Shown: piece by piece, positions 32,108-40,013 of the stretch
Numbering within the stretch: the stretch's first letter is position 1
Layout of the letters: each line of letters opens with the position of its first letter
DNA from: JAPPFW01 sp965231815
GTDB lineage: Bacteria; Actinomycetota; Acidimicrobiia; Spongiisociales; Spongiisociaceae
Assembly: GCA_965231815.1 (NCBI GenBank)
Contig: OZ246890.1
Span: 1,984,001-2,048,000, forward strand
DNA length: 64,000 bases
Direction of reading: 5' to 3'
The notes under the pieces: generated by a model
Seen by the model: only the letters and a program-made list of their open reading frames with translations
Database searches by the model: none
What the model was told of the DNA's origin: nothing
Translations under genes and position numbers: made by a program

Positions 32108-32310
32108 GACCCTGACGGGCGCGCCGGTAGCCTCGCCGGCCGGCGCCGGGCAGCCAGGCCATCCGCTGAGCACCGGCTTTGTCAATAGATTTGTTTTTCC
32201 GATGTCCATGGCTTGGCTGATAGCATCAGGGCGCCGGTGTCGAGCATCTCGGGCCGTGGGGTGGGGGCGAGGTGGGGAAGCACAGGGTCGTGGTGATGAG
32301 CAGGAGCGAA
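32108..32310 (+). other. trpS leader region, no clear signal
   Basis: About 200 bases upstream of trpS. A TTGTCA at 32179-32184 and a TAGCAT at 32221-32226 resemble promoter hexamers, but their spacing (36 bp) is wrong for one promoter. I do not see a T-box, although trpS genes in other phyla may have one. The promoter is therefore unresolved. Confidence 0.3.
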
Positions 32311-33291
32311 ATGACCAGGAAGAGGGTTTTTTCCGGAATCCAACCGAGCGGTGACATCCACATCGGAAACTACGTAGGGGCATTACGTAACTGGGTTGCC
32401 ATGCAGGACACTTATGACACGGTCTACTGCGTGGTCGATCTTCATGCCCTCACCCTGCCTCAGGTACCGGAAGAGTTCCGGGAGGCGAGGCTGCGGACCG
32501 CCAAGATACTGCTAGCGGCCGGTATCGATCCGCAGCGTTCCCTCGTCTACTTCCAGAGCGAGGTTCCCCAACACGCCGAGCTGTCCTGGATACTGGGAAC
32601 GTTGGCTTCCATGGGTCACCTGTCCCGGATGACCCAGTACAAGGAGAAACTGGATAAGGGCGGCCAGAACCTGGGACTGTTCTCCTACCCGGTCCTGATG
32701 GCGGCCGACATCCTCGTACATAGGGGTCATGCGGTTCCGGTGGGCAACGACCAGACCCAGCATCTTGAGTTCACGCGAGACCTGGCGGACCGTTTCAACA
32801 CCCGTTACGGGGACTACTTTCCCCGGCCCCGCCAAATCACTCCGGGTGTGGGCGCCCGAGTCATGTCCCTGCAGGTACCCACGTCGAAGATGTCAAAGTC
32901 CGATCCCGACCCGAACTCCCGCATTCTGGTTACCGACGACGATGTCACGATCCGCCGCAAGGTGAGGAGGGCGGTCACCGATTCGGGGAGGCGAATCGTC
33001 TATGACGTGGAGCGCAAACCGGGGATCAGCAACCTGTTGGACATTCTGGCCGTCTTCACCAACGACAGCGTTGACGAATTGGCCGAGCGGCATTCCACGG
33101 GTGGTTACGGCCACCTCAAAGAGGCGGTGGCGGAAGCGGTGGTAACCGGCCTGGCGCCGGTACGGCAGGCCTACCTCGATCTTGATGACGAAGAGGTGGA
33201 GCGGATCATGAAAGCCGGGGCTACCGAGGCTCGGCGTCGGACGGAGCGGACCATGACCGATGTAAGGAGAATGATCGGTCTCCCGTGGTGA
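32311..33291 (+). CDS. trpS: tryptophanyl-tRNA synthetase
   Basis: Class I aminoacyl-tRNA synthetase that charges tRNA-Trp in the cytoplasm. The protein of 326 residues opens with VFSGIQPSGDIHIGNYVGAL, which contains the HIGH-type signature (HIGN). TSKMSKSDPDPNS near residue 200 is the KMSKS loop, and GNDQTQHLEFTRDLA is also typical of TrpRS. I chose ATG 32311 because AGGAG lies 4 nt upstream; in-frame alternatives are ATG 32296 and GTG 32272. The length fits bacterial TrpRS (about 330). The gene converges on the CPBP protease gene 39 bp downstream. Confidence 0.95.
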   Translation: MTRKRVFSGIQPSGDIHIGNYVGALRNWVAMQDTYDTVYCVVDLHALTLPQVPEEFREARLRTAKILLAAGIDPQRSLVYFQSEVPQHAELSWILGTLASMGHLSRMTQYKEKLDKGGQNLGLFSYPVLMAADILVHRGHAVPVGNDQTQHLEFTRDLADRFNTRYGDYFPRPRQITPGVGARVMSLQVPTSKMSKSDPDPNSRILVTDDDVTIRRKVRRAVTDSGRRIVYDVERKPGISNLLDILAVFTNDSVDELAERHSTGGYGHLKEAVAEAVVTGLAPVRQAYLDLDDEEVERIMKAGATEARRRTERTMTDVRRMIGLPW

Positions 33292-33330
33292 CAACCGAAA
33301 GGTTGGTATATCTCAGCGCCTTCGGCCGCT

Positions 33331-34044
33331 TCACACGATGAAGAACAGGGTCGCCAGCGTCATCAAGTTGAGACCGCTATGAGCGAAGATCGAGGCGCCT
33401 AGGTTGCCCGTGCGGATCCGAAGCACACCCAAGAACAGGCCGAACAGGAAAAGGACCCCCAAGGTGACGGCGCCTGCCGGCGAGTACAGCGACGGGTCCG
33501 CCAGATGAGCCACTGCGAAGATGGCGGATGAGACGATCACTGCAACAGAAGCGGGCGCTCCTCTGCGCAAGATGATCCGCATCGTGACTCCCCTGTAGAG
33601 GAGTTCTTCTGCGATCGGTCCCATGATGACGACACCGACAACGGCTGCGATCATCGTGTTGGTACCGCTTATCGAAGCGGCCGCCTCCACGATGGCCTGC
33701 GAACTATCATCCTGCACGCTCAGCAGCGACCTGACGGCATCCGCAACGACCGCTAGCACGAGCGAAGAGGCGGCGCCTGCCAGAACCCAACGCCACTGAC
33801 GACCTTCGACGACGAACCCCAGGGAATCGGCGAGGGTCCCTACCTTCCTCGCCCGAGCGATCAGAACCAGCGTTCCGATATGGCCCAGATTCTGGCAGGG
33901 GATAATCCACCAGAAGATCAGGTTGGCGTCGTAGGTTCCCTCGTTAGACCCCCCGCCGGCGACCAGTCCGGCGAGAATGCCTGCCAGGGCGCCGCCCACC
34001 AAGATAAGCAGAATGTCATACCAGCGCCATGAGGTTCGGTCCAC
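33331..34044 (-). CDS. CPBP-family intramembrane metalloprotease
   Basis: Predicted polytopic membrane protein of 237 residues of the CPBP (Abi/Rce1-like) family. The three signature motifs are present: AEELLYRG (EExxxR type, about residue 150), FAVAHL (FxxxH), and HSGLN (HxxxN type) near the C-terminus. About seven hydrophobic segments are visible, starting with ILLILVGGALAGILAGLVAG. Bacterial members are linked to self-immunity or peptide processing; the substrate here is unknown. The start is GTG 34044 with a TAGCCT box 9 nt upstream and no Shine-Dalgarno. It is divergent from guaB3. Confidence 0.85.
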   Translation of the reverse strand: MDRTSWRWYDILLILVGGALAGILAGLVAGGGSNEGTYDANLIFWWIIPCQNLGHIGTLVLIARARKVGTLADSLGFVVEGRQWRWVLAGAASSLVLAVVADAVRSLLSVQDDSSQAIVEAAASISGTNTMIAAVVGVVIMGPIAEELLYRGVTMRIILRRGAPASVAVIVSSAIFAVAHLADPSLYSPAGAVTLGVLFLFGLFLGVLRIRTGNLGASIFAHSGLNLMTLATLFFIV

Positions 34045-34053
34045 TAGTCCAAC

Positions 34054-34059
34054 AGGCTA
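34054..34059 (-). promoter_or_regulatory. candidate leaderless -10 box for the CPBP gene
   Basis: TAGCCT on the minus strand lies 9 nt upstream of GTG 34044. There is no Shine-Dalgarno in between. It fits the TANNNT pattern seen before many first genes in this window. Confidence 0.35.
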
Positions 34060-34140
34060 GCGTCGAAACGACCGGGCGTAATAAAGCCGTTGTATACACC
34101 TGTTAATTTGAACCTTTCACGGATGAGCGGGGAGGTTGCG

Positions 34141-35298
34141 TTGGATGTAGTCATAGGAATGGCGAAGTCCGGACGGCGCGCCTTCGGATTCGACGACGTG
34201 TCGATCGTTCCGAGCAGGCGGACGCGTGATCCCGATGATGTAGACATATCGTGGGAGATCGACGGCTACCGGTTCCCCCTCCCCATGCTCCCCTCGGCGA
34301 TGGACTCGGTGGTCAGTCCGGCCGGCGCGGTTGCCATCGGTCGTCTCGGAGGCCTGGCGCCGTTGAACCTGGAAGGTTTGTGGTGCCGATATGAGGATCC
34401 GTATCCGGTCTTTCAGGAAATCGCGGCTCTACCCACCGAATCTGCTACCCGTCGCGTCCAAGAACTGTATGGAGCGCCCGTCCGAGCCCACCTCATCGAG
34501 CAGCGGATTGCCGAGATCAGGGGATCAGGGGTCGTAGCGGCGGCTGCTATAACACCGCAGAGCGTTCAACGTTACCGCGCAGTGATCCTGCGGTCCGGGC
34601 TCGACATCCTCGTGATCCAGGGGACCGTTGTATCCGCCGAACATGTTTCCAGCCGGGCTGAGCCCCTTGACCTGTACTCGTTCATAGCGAACCTCGATAT
34701 CCCGGTCATCGTGGGTGGATGCGCGTCCTACGCCGGGGCGATCCACCTGATGCGTACCGGCGCGGCCGGTGTCCTGGTCGGGGTCGGGCCGGGCGCCGCT
34801 TGCACCACTAGGAGAGTGCTCGGGATCGGGGTTCCCCAGGCGACTGCGATCGCCGACGCGGCTGCGGCCCGGATACGTTACCTGGAAGAAACCGGTCGCT
34901 ACGTTCAGGTGATAGCAGACGGTGGGATGCGGACCGGGGGAGACATCGCCAAGGCGATCGCCTGCGGGGCGGACGCGGTGATGCTCGGTTCCCCGCTGGC
35001 GGCGGCGTCGGAAGCTCCGGGACTAGGTGCACACTGGGGTATGGCCACGTTCCATCCCACCCTTCCTCGTGGCGCCATGGTGACGGTCGGGCGGTTGGGT
35101 AGCCTGGAGGAGATTCTGGTAGGGCCTTCTCGTGAGAACGACGGCCGCCAGAACCTGTTCGGAGGGTTGCGGATGGCGCTGGCTACCACCGGCTACTCCA
35201 ACCTGAAGAACTTCCAGAAGGCGGAAGTAATGGTGGCGCCGGCTGCCCGGACCGAAGGCAAGGCGCTCCAGCGGGCCCAAGGGCTCGGGATGGGATGA
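34141..35298 (+). CDS. guaB3: GuaB3-family IMP dehydrogenase-related protein
   Basis: Member of the IMPDH/GMP reductase TIM-barrel superfamily, about 385 residues and without CBS domains. The opening VVIGMAKSGRRAF...DDVSIVPSRRTR is typical of the actinobacterial GuaB3 group. The catalytic loop cysteine is in GAACTTRRVLGIG (about residue 221), followed by ADGGMRTGGDIAKA (phosphate site). GuaB3 proteins are distinct from true IMPDH, and a cyanobacterial member has been described as a GMP reductase, so the direction of the reaction is uncertain. I place the start at TTG 34141, with GGGGAGG 5 nt upstream; in-frame ATG 34123 is the alternative. guaA follows at once, implying joint control of guanine nucleotide supply. 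Confidence 0.85.
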   Translation: MDVVIGMAKSGRRAFGFDDVSIVPSRRTRDPDDVDISWEIDGYRFPLPMLPSAMDSVVSPAGAVAIGRLGGLAPLNLEGLWCRYEDPYPVFQEIAALPTESATRRVQELYGAPVRAHLIEQRIAEIRGSGVVAAAAITPQSVQRYRAVILRSGLDILVIQGTVVSAEHVSSRAEPLDLYSFIANLDIPVIVGGCASYAGAIHLMRTGAAGVLVGVGPGAACTTRRVLGIGVPQATAIADAAAARIRYLEETGRYVQVIADGGMRTGGDIAKAIACGADAVMLGSPLAAASEAPGLGAHWGMATFHPTLPRGAMVTVGRLGSLEEILVGPSRENDGRQNLFGGLRMALATTGYSNLKNFQKAEVMVAPAARTEGKALQRAQGLGMG

Positions 35299-35345
35299 CT
35301 CGATTACCGTCGAGTCTCTCCGCTAGGCGGAAGGGTGTATATCCG

Positions 35346-36902
35346 ATGGAATCCCGCCAGGTGACTTCAACGATCCATCGTCCGGTTCTCGTTCTGGATC
35401 TCGGAGCGCAATACGCCCAGCTGATCGCTCGGCGTGTCAGGCAGGCCGGGGTTTTCTCCCTGATCGTTCCCCGCACCGTGGGCGCCGACGAGGTCATGGC
35501 TTATCGTCCCCTGGGGATCATCCTGTCGGGAGGTCCGCTCTCGGTCTATTCCGACGATGCCTACGTGATCGACCGGGAGTTGCTAGGTCTCGGAGTGCCG
35601 ATCCTCGGGATCTGTTACGGGCACCAGCTGCTGGCATCCATGCTGGGAGGGACGGTACGGCAAACCGGCGCCGCCGAGTACGGACGTACCGAGCTAACCG
35701 TCACAGGAGCGTCACAGTTGATGGAAGGTACCCCGGACCGCCAGAACGTTTGGATGAGCCACGCAGATGCGGTGATCGAACCGCCACCGGGGTTTAACGG
35801 TGTCGCTACCACCGCCGGATCACCGGTTGCGGTTATGGAAGACCGCGCGAGGGGAATGTATGGGGTTCAGTTCCATCCCGAGGTGATCCACACCGATCAC
35901 GGTTCGGCGGTACTCGAACGATTCCTCCGTACCGCCTGCCGAGCGCCCTTTTCCTGGACGCGGGGGTCCATTATCGCCGATCAGATCGCCTCGATCCGCG
36001 CCCGGGTGGGTGAGGCGCGGGCGATATGCGGGCTCTCCGGAGGAGTGGACTCCTCCGTGGCGGCAGCCCTGGCCCATCGAGCGATCGGTGATCGCCTGAC
36101 CTGCGTGTTCGTGGATCACGGGCTCCTCCGGGAGGGGGAGGCGTCACGGGTTACCGAGACTTTCAGACGCCATTTCGAGATGGACCTGGTGCATATCGAG
36201 GCTTCCAACCGCTTCCTGGGGGCTTTGTCCGGGGTGACCGATCCGGAGAAGAAGCGCACCATCATCGGAGAGATGTTCATCCGAACGTTCGAGGAAGCCA
36301 CCGCCGACATACCGGACGCTCGTTTTCTGGTACAGGGCACCCTCTACCCCGATGTCATCGAGTCCGGTGGGGGAGCAGCCGCGACCATCAAGACCCACCA
36401 CAACGTGGGAGGTCTCCCGGAAGATCTCGGCTTCGAGTTGGTGGAACCGCTACGCGACCTGTTCAAGGACGAAGTGCGGGTGATCGGGGAGGAACTGGGC
36501 TTGCCCGAAGACATCGTTTGGCGCCAGCCCTTCCCCGGCCCGGGTTTGGCGGTACGGATCACAGGAGAGGTGACGAGGGATCGGATTGCGATACTGCAAG
36601 CCGCCGACGCCATTGTGGTCGATGAGATACGTAGGGCCGGGCTGTACCGGGACATCTGGCAGTCGTTTGCGGTCCTCCCCGCGGTTAGAACGGTGGGGGT
36701 ACAGGGTGACGGCCGAACCTACGGCCATGCCATCGTGGTGCGGGCCGTCACTTCCGAGGACGCCATGACGGCGGACTTTGCCCGGATCCCGTACCCCGTC
36801 CTCGAGCGAATATCGAGCCGGGTGATGAACGAGGTACCGGGGATCAATCGGGTCGCCTATGACATATCGTCCAAACCACCCGCCACGATCGAATGGGAGT
36901 AG
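35346..36902 (+). CDS. guaA: GMP synthase (glutamine-hydrolysing)
   Basis: Converts XMP to GMP with ATP and glutamine. The protein of 518 residues has an N-terminal class I glutamine amidotransferase domain, with catalytic Cys in GICYGHQLL (about residue 90) and the His-Glu pair in FHPEV. It then has the ATP pyrophosphatase domain (P-loop SGGVDSSVAAAL) and a C-terminal dimerisation domain ending KPPATIEWE, the usual GuaA terminus. The frame is open from ATG 35295, which overlaps the guaB3 stop as ATGA. ATG 35346 with an upstream GGAAGGG matches the family start better. An R1 element begins 2 nt after the stop. Confidence 0.95.
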   Translation: MESRQVTSTIHRPVLVLDLGAQYAQLIARRVRQAGVFSLIVPRTVGADEVMAYRPLGIILSGGPLSVYSDDAYVIDRELLGLGVPILGICYGHQLLASMLGGTVRQTGAAEYGRTELTVTGASQLMEGTPDRQNVWMSHADAVIEPPPGFNGVATTAGSPVAVMEDRARGMYGVQFHPEVIHTDHGSAVLERFLRTACRAPFSWTRGSIIADQIASIRARVGEARAICGLSGGVDSSVAAALAHRAIGDRLTCVFVDHGLLREGEASRVTETFRRHFEMDLVHIEASNRFLGALSGVTDPEKKRTIIGEMFIRTFEEATADIPDARFLVQGTLYPDVIESGGGAAATIKTHHNVGGLPEDLGFELVEPLRDLFKDEVRVIGEELGLPEDIVWRQPFPGPGLAVRITGEVTRDRIAILQAADAIVVDEIRRAGLYRDIWQSFAVLPAVRTVGVQGDGRTYGHAIVVRAVTSEDAMTADFARIPYPVLERISSRVMNEVPGINRVAYDISSKPPATIEWE

Positions 36903-36903
36903 A

Positions 36904-37019
36904 TATGAGGGTGCTGAGAAATCCCGTACAAAGGGTTTCACCCACTAACCCGCGACTCTCTGACCAGGCGGTTTGTCGACGACCGAACCTCGTAAGATCC
37001 GTTTTTCAGCACCCTCCTA
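36904..37019 (+). mobile_element. R1 element, copy b (114 bp TA to TA)
   Basis: TA-flanked copy starting TATGAGGGTGCTGAG and ending CAGCACCCTCCTA. It begins 2 nt after the TAG stop of guaA. The 5' end carries a G to T change in the inverted repeat. It shares the core CTCTGACCAGGCGGTTTG with the other copies. Its position suggests it could act as the 3' end of the guaA transcript. Confidence 0.8.
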
Positions 37020-37075
37020 AACCCGCCGATCTGTCGCTGCCGGGGAGGTTCCGCCACCGGGTAAGCGTACGCGGC

Positions 37076-37363
37076 TCAACTCACGAATTGTAAGGGTCTG
37101 GCGAACGGGTAGGGCTTCGGCTCTTCGGCGGTTCCCCACAGAGATTCGAGGATCGCGATGTTGTCCTGCCCGAGCCGGAAGGAATGCTTGATCTCTTCCA
37201 ATGGCAAGTCACGAGCCGGTTGCAGAACTTCTATCCCAACGACGTCACCATACGCGTCCAAGTCAACCATGGTGCCCTCATCGAGTTGCCGGGTGTTGGC
37301 CACCGGCGAATCCGCTATCTCGATGTAGAGTGCGTCGGCGTCGTAATCGTAGGAGAACATCAT
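37076..37363 (-). CDS. DUF2283 domain protein
   Basis: Small protein of 95 residues beginning MMFSYDYDADALYIEIADS, with a later MVDLDAYGDVVGIEVLQPA stretch. This is the DUF2283 signature (short beta-rich domain starting with YD-x-x-ADALYI). The function is unknown. DUF2283 genes often sit beside DUF4258 genes in toxin-antitoxin-like pairs, as here. ATG 37363 overlaps the DUF4258 stop (ATGA), and GGAGG lies 9 nt upstream. The last 20 or so residues (SFRLGQDNIAILESLWG and beyond) are less conserved in my recollection of the family. Confidence 0.75.
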   Translation of the reverse strand: MMFSYDYDADALYIEIADSPVANTRQLDEGTMVDLDAYGDVVGIEVLQPARDLPLEEIKHSFRLGQDNIAILESLWGTAEEPKPYPFARPLQFVS

Positions 37364-37602
37364 CCTATGAAACCTCCTTGCAGGTCGGGCCAAGCGGCCG
37401 TTATCACATAGTACGGGTCGTCAACACGTACACATATTCGTAACATCCGACCACCGGCAGCCATACCGGTTATCCAGATTGTACCGGGTTTACCTGGCCT
37501 CGGGGAGTCGAACTGACGCTTGAGGGCTTCCTCTATATCCAGACGCGTGATTCCACGTCGTGCCATACGGGCACGCGCGTGGCGTGTGTAGGTTACTTCC
37601 AC
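37360..37602 (-). CDS. DUF4258 domain protein (toxin-like)
   Basis: Protein of 80 residues with VTYTRHARARMARRGIT near the start and VRVDDPYYVITAAWP near the end, the pattern of DUF4258 proteins (H-x-x-x-R-M-x-x-R-G-I). The family resembles small RelE/BrnT-type RNase folds in size and context, so a toxin role is plausible but not shown. It starts at GTG 37602, 6 nt after the stop of the DUF6941 gene, and overlaps the DUF2283 start by 4 nt. The three genes therefore form one operon. Confidence 0.7.
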   Translation of the reverse strand: MEVTYTRHARARMARRGITRLDIEEALKRQFDSPRPGKPGTIWITGMAAGGRMLRICVRVDDPYYVITAAWPDLQGGFIG

Positions 37603-37608
37603 AACGAT

Positions 37609-38034
37609 CTAATCGGTCGGTGGATGAACGGTATCTGATCCGGGCTTGACTATGAATGGGATCCGCTTGACGAGGCTGTCATTAAGCAGGATCGTGCAGT
37701 CGTGTATGCCATAACTAGTGAAGGTAATGGGTACTCCGAACTTGAATTGCTCGTTGAACTTCCACGCTATCGGGTATCTACCAGGCCATTTGGGTTTGAG
37801 GGTTCTGGTGAGATGAAACCTTCGATCACCATCTTCGTCCTGAACAATCACCTCAACCCGGTGTGGTCGTTCACATTCTGCTCGGTCGAATCCGATTCTT
37901 ATCAGGAACGTTACGTTAGTGGTCACCGGCATCGTGTTTGTCTCGATGCCGTCCCACCCACCACCCAAGATGTGAGCGGTTCCCCTTTGTATTAGTACAT
38001 GTTCCGCGAGCATCGCGTAGTCAAGTTCAGGCAT
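37609..38034 (-). CDS. DUF6941-like protein of unknown function
   Basis: Protein of 141 residues beginning MPELDYAMLAEHVLIQRGTA with HILGGGWDGIET, a pattern I associate with the DUF6941 family (LDYA-LA-D...GGGWD). No signal peptide or membrane helix is seen; the rest is predicted beta-rich (VPITFTSYGIHDCTILLND). The function is unknown. It is the first gene of a three-gene operon with DUF4258 and DUF2283. It starts at ATG 38034 with TACACT 6 nt upstream and no Shine-Dalgarno, so a leaderless mRNA is likely. Confidence 0.65.
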   Translation of the reverse strand: MPELDYAMLAEHVLIQRGTAHILGGGWDGIETNTMPVTTNVTFLIRIGFDRAECERPHRVEVIVQDEDGDRRFHLTRTLKPKWPGRYPIAWKFNEQFKFGVPITFTSYGIHDCTILLNDSLVKRIPFIVKPGSDTVHPPTD

Positions 38035-38040
38035 GATTCG

Positions 38041-38046
38041 AGTGTA
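38041..38046 (-). promoter_or_regulatory. candidate leaderless -10 box for the DUF6941 operon
   Basis: TACACT on the minus strand lies 6 nt before ATG 38034 with no Shine-Dalgarno. The three-gene operon DUF6941-DUF4258-DUF2283 would start here. Confidence 0.4.
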
Positions 38047-38477
38047 CCCACTACGGGAGTCGGCGCGTACCCGAGCCGAATCACGCTGGTGTGATTTAGT
38101 GTCCGTTCCACCGGTATGATTGGGGGATGTTTCAAGTCATAGTGAGCACCCGAATGGCGGTCGAGCGGCGGTCTTGCGCCTTCCACTCATGCTGCTGGCT
38201 CTCAATCCGGCGGATCGCTCTGCCCTGGAGATAAGTGAGTACCGCTGCTCCAAGGGCGACAGCAACAGCACCGACCGACGCCCACAACGTGAGCAGATCG
38301 ATCCGTCTCAGTTGCGACGGTGATCTCCTGATTCAAGAGCATCCCGGGAGATTAGTTGCGAAAGGTGGCGTCGGCCCGCGCCGCTGGACAGGGACTAGTA
38401 CGCCAAACGTGTGTAGCAAAGGTAAGGTATTAAGAGAGGGCCGACAAGCCGCCCCCAGCGAAGGGAAGCACCCGGGC
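38047..38477. other. gene-poor gap holding an orphan membrane-helix reading frame
   Basis: About 430 bases between two divergent small operons. On the minus strand, 38132-38332 is open for 66 codons and encodes a convincing single membrane helix (TLWASVGAVAVALGAAVLTY) followed by a charged tail. It has no ATG or GTG start in frame, only a TTG at 38287 without a Shine-Dalgarno. It may be a decayed gene. The right part is presumably the leader of the DUF2442 gene. Confidence 0.35.
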
Positions 38478-38858
38478 ATGGCCACAACATCCACCGAACA
38501 GCTCCGCGACCTGGAAGTGTACACTCACGACGACGGACGGCGGTACGTGTTTGACATGCGGATACCCCCCGGCGAAACGCAGGACGTGACCCGTGTCGAA
38601 CCCCGCCCTGGGTTGAGCGTCTGGGTGGAGTTCCGGAGCGGCACCCGCGGGACTGTCGATCTGGCCGACATCGCCGACGCCACACCATGGGTTGCGGAGC
38701 TATGGTCGGACAGGGACTACTTCGAGACCGTCCACGTCGCGGACGGGGGGGTGGCGTGGAAGAGCGACCTTTACGATATCAGTCCGATGTTCCTGTACAT
38801 GCGGGTCACGGGCAAACAGTTGGACGAAGTGTTCCCGCAGGTCAGATTCCTGGACTGA
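38478..38858 (+). CDS. DUF2442 domain protein
   Basis: Protein of 126 residues. The C-terminal half has VEFRSGTRGTVDLADIAD, then DYFETVHVADGGVAW and ISPMFLYMRV, which is the DUF2442 pattern (sequence of strands ending in D-L-x-P-E/M-F-L). The N-terminal 40 residues are extra. ATG 38478 has AAGGGAAG about 10 nt upstream. The last codon's TGA overlaps the ATG of the DUF4160 gene by one base, so the two are co-translated. DUF2442-DUF4160 pairs are widespread and toxin-antitoxin-like. DUF4160 usually comes first in examples I recall; here the order is reversed. Confidence 0.7.
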   Translation: MATTSTEQLRDLEVYTHDDGRRYVFDMRIPPGETQDVTRVEPRPGLSVWVEFRSGTRGTVDLADIADATPWVAELWSDRDYFETVHVADGGVAWKSDLYDISPMFLYMRVTGKQLDEVFPQVRFLD

Positions 38859-39142
38859 TGCCCCGCATCTCCGAGTTCTACGGCATCAAGATACGCATAT
38901 TCTACAGGGAACCGCACTGGCTGCCCCATTTCCAAGCCGTCCACGCAGGCAAAACGATAAATGTCAGCATCGAGACTATGGAAGTGCTCAGCGGGACCGT
39001 CGGTAGGGGCCGGTTCGACGTAACCGCGTTGGACCGTGTCATGGAGTGGGGCTGGCTTCACCAGCAGGAGCTGCTAGACGCATGGGGGGACGCCCGCCGG
39101 GGTCGTCCCCTACCCTGGATAGAACCACTCCCGGGCGGGTAA
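38858..39142 (+). CDS. DUF4160 domain protein
   Basis: Protein of 94 residues beginning MPRISEFYGIKIRIFYREPH and continuing LPHFQAVHAGKTINVSIETME. This is the DUF4160 signature (P-x-I-x-x-F-x-G-I-x-I-x-x-x-x-x-x-H-x-P-H-F-x-A). The C-terminal WGWLHQQELLDAW helix is also typical. It is translationally coupled to the DUF2442 gene through a TGATG overlap. The biochemical activity is unknown; the partner gene and the accessory island around it suggest a toxin-antitoxin-like module. Confidence 0.75.
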   Translation: MPRISEFYGIKIRIFYREPHWLPHFQAVHAGKTINVSIETMEVLSGTVGRGRFDVTALDRVMEWGWLHQQELLDAWGDARRGRPLPWIEPLPGG

Positions 39143-39481
39143 CAGGACATCCGGTTCCCCCGTTTATGGGATGCCCCGTCGTGCGGCGAACGATGGGAGT
39201 TTCAACGATTCGTCAACACCGGCGGCGGACCGCTCGCAGGGTCGCAGGTTTCCCGCAGCTAAGGGCTTGCGGATCACGGACGAAACCGGGAAGCCGCGCT
39301 ACGGCCTAGCCTCCGTCTGTAGACGGGGGCTAGGCCGTTCGGTGCTCAGTTGGCGAGAGGAGGTGCCAGATTCCGGCTGAGGGGGAGACAGACTCGTGGG
39401 ACCCCTACCATAGGCCCTGGTCGGGGGTGTTCGCGAAGACCCCACCCGAAGAACTCGCGTGTTAGAGATGCGGGAGGAGAA
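39143..39481. other. intergenic stretch with one strong hairpin
   Basis: About 340 bases with no recognisable gene. The only clear structure is the hairpin at 39301-39338. The end of the stretch supplies GGAGGAG before the small membrane protein gene at 39482. Confidence 0.4.
39301..39338. terminator. long GC-rich hairpin, possible terminator
   Basis: Seventeen paired bases (arm CGGCCTAGCCTCCGTC plus an outer A-T pair) with one G-T wobble and the tetraloop TGTA. No T-run follows, but U-tract-less hairpins can end transcripts in actinobacteria. It lies 159 bp after the DUF2442-DUF4160 operon. Alternatively it is a small palindromic repeat, since the inner arms are bounded by CTAG like the R elements. 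Confidence 0.45.
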
Positions 39482-39766
39482 ATGAGCGTCGTAACGCAGC
39501 CGTACAAGACGGTCGGCTGGATACTGCACGGTATCGGCTGCGGCATCCTCGCAGTCGCTTTCGTCGTCCGCTATGCCGGACGGTGGTTCACCAGTGTGGG
39601 CACCCGGATATGGCTGCGGGGCGAACGTCCACGGCCCGACCCCAAGCGTTACGTTGACAGGCGGGCTCCCGTCAGCGAGGGGCGGTCGTCGACGGGTTGC
39701 CCCCTCCCTGCCCCCAGACGACTCACGCCCGGCCGGCTGACCTATCAGAGAGGCCGGCTGGCGTAA
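39482..39766 (+). CDS. small single-helix membrane protein, unknown function
   Basis: Predicted protein of 94 residues with one membrane helix (TVGWILHGIGCGILAVAFVV, residues about 10-30) followed by a basic, Pro/Arg-rich cytoplasmic tail. ATG 39482 has a strong GGAGG 4 nt upstream, which is the main reason to accept it. I recognise no family. The longer upstream extension of this frame and the antisense frame over it are probably spurious. Confidence 0.45.
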   Translation: MSVVTQPYKTVGWILHGIGCGILAVAFVVRYAGRWFTSVGTRIWLRGERPRPDPKRYVDRRAPVSEGRSSTGCPLPAPRRLTPGRLTYQRGRLA

Positions 39767-39912
39767 CGTAGCTGGGTCGACCCTGGTCCGCCGCCCAACC
39801 ACACCCCACCGGTTCTCCCGGTCCATGGAATGTGGAAGCCCCCCTCTGATAATGTGGAAGCGCCCGTGGGAATGGTCGTATCAGCGCAGGTCAGAGATAG
39901 TGGCGAACATCC

Positions 39913-39996
39913 CGATGTAGAGTGCGTCGGCGTCGTAGTCGTAGGAGAACATCATCCTATGAAACCTCCGTGCAGATCGGGCCAAGCGGCCGTTAT
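39913..39996 (-). pseudogene. duplicated fragment of the DUF4258/DUF2283 junction
   Basis: This 84-bp stretch matches 37321-37404 with only three substitutions. It covers the last codons of DUF4258 and the first 14 or so codons of DUF2283 (MMFSYDYDADALYI), including the GGAGG and the ATGA overlap, and then diverges. It is a remnant of a second copy of the pair. The close match implies a recent duplication or gene conversion. Confidence 0.75.
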
Positions 39997-40013
39997 ACGC
40001 AAATATCCCCAGT

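Noticed and set aside
32108..32310. T-box or other riboswitch before trpS
   Set aside because: No T-box sequence or terminator/antiterminator pair is recognisable.
39299..39826. 175-codon minus-strand frame opposite the small membrane protein
   Set aside because: Low-complexity Pro/Arg/Ser composition and no start signal. The opposite strand has a strong GGAGG and a membrane helix.
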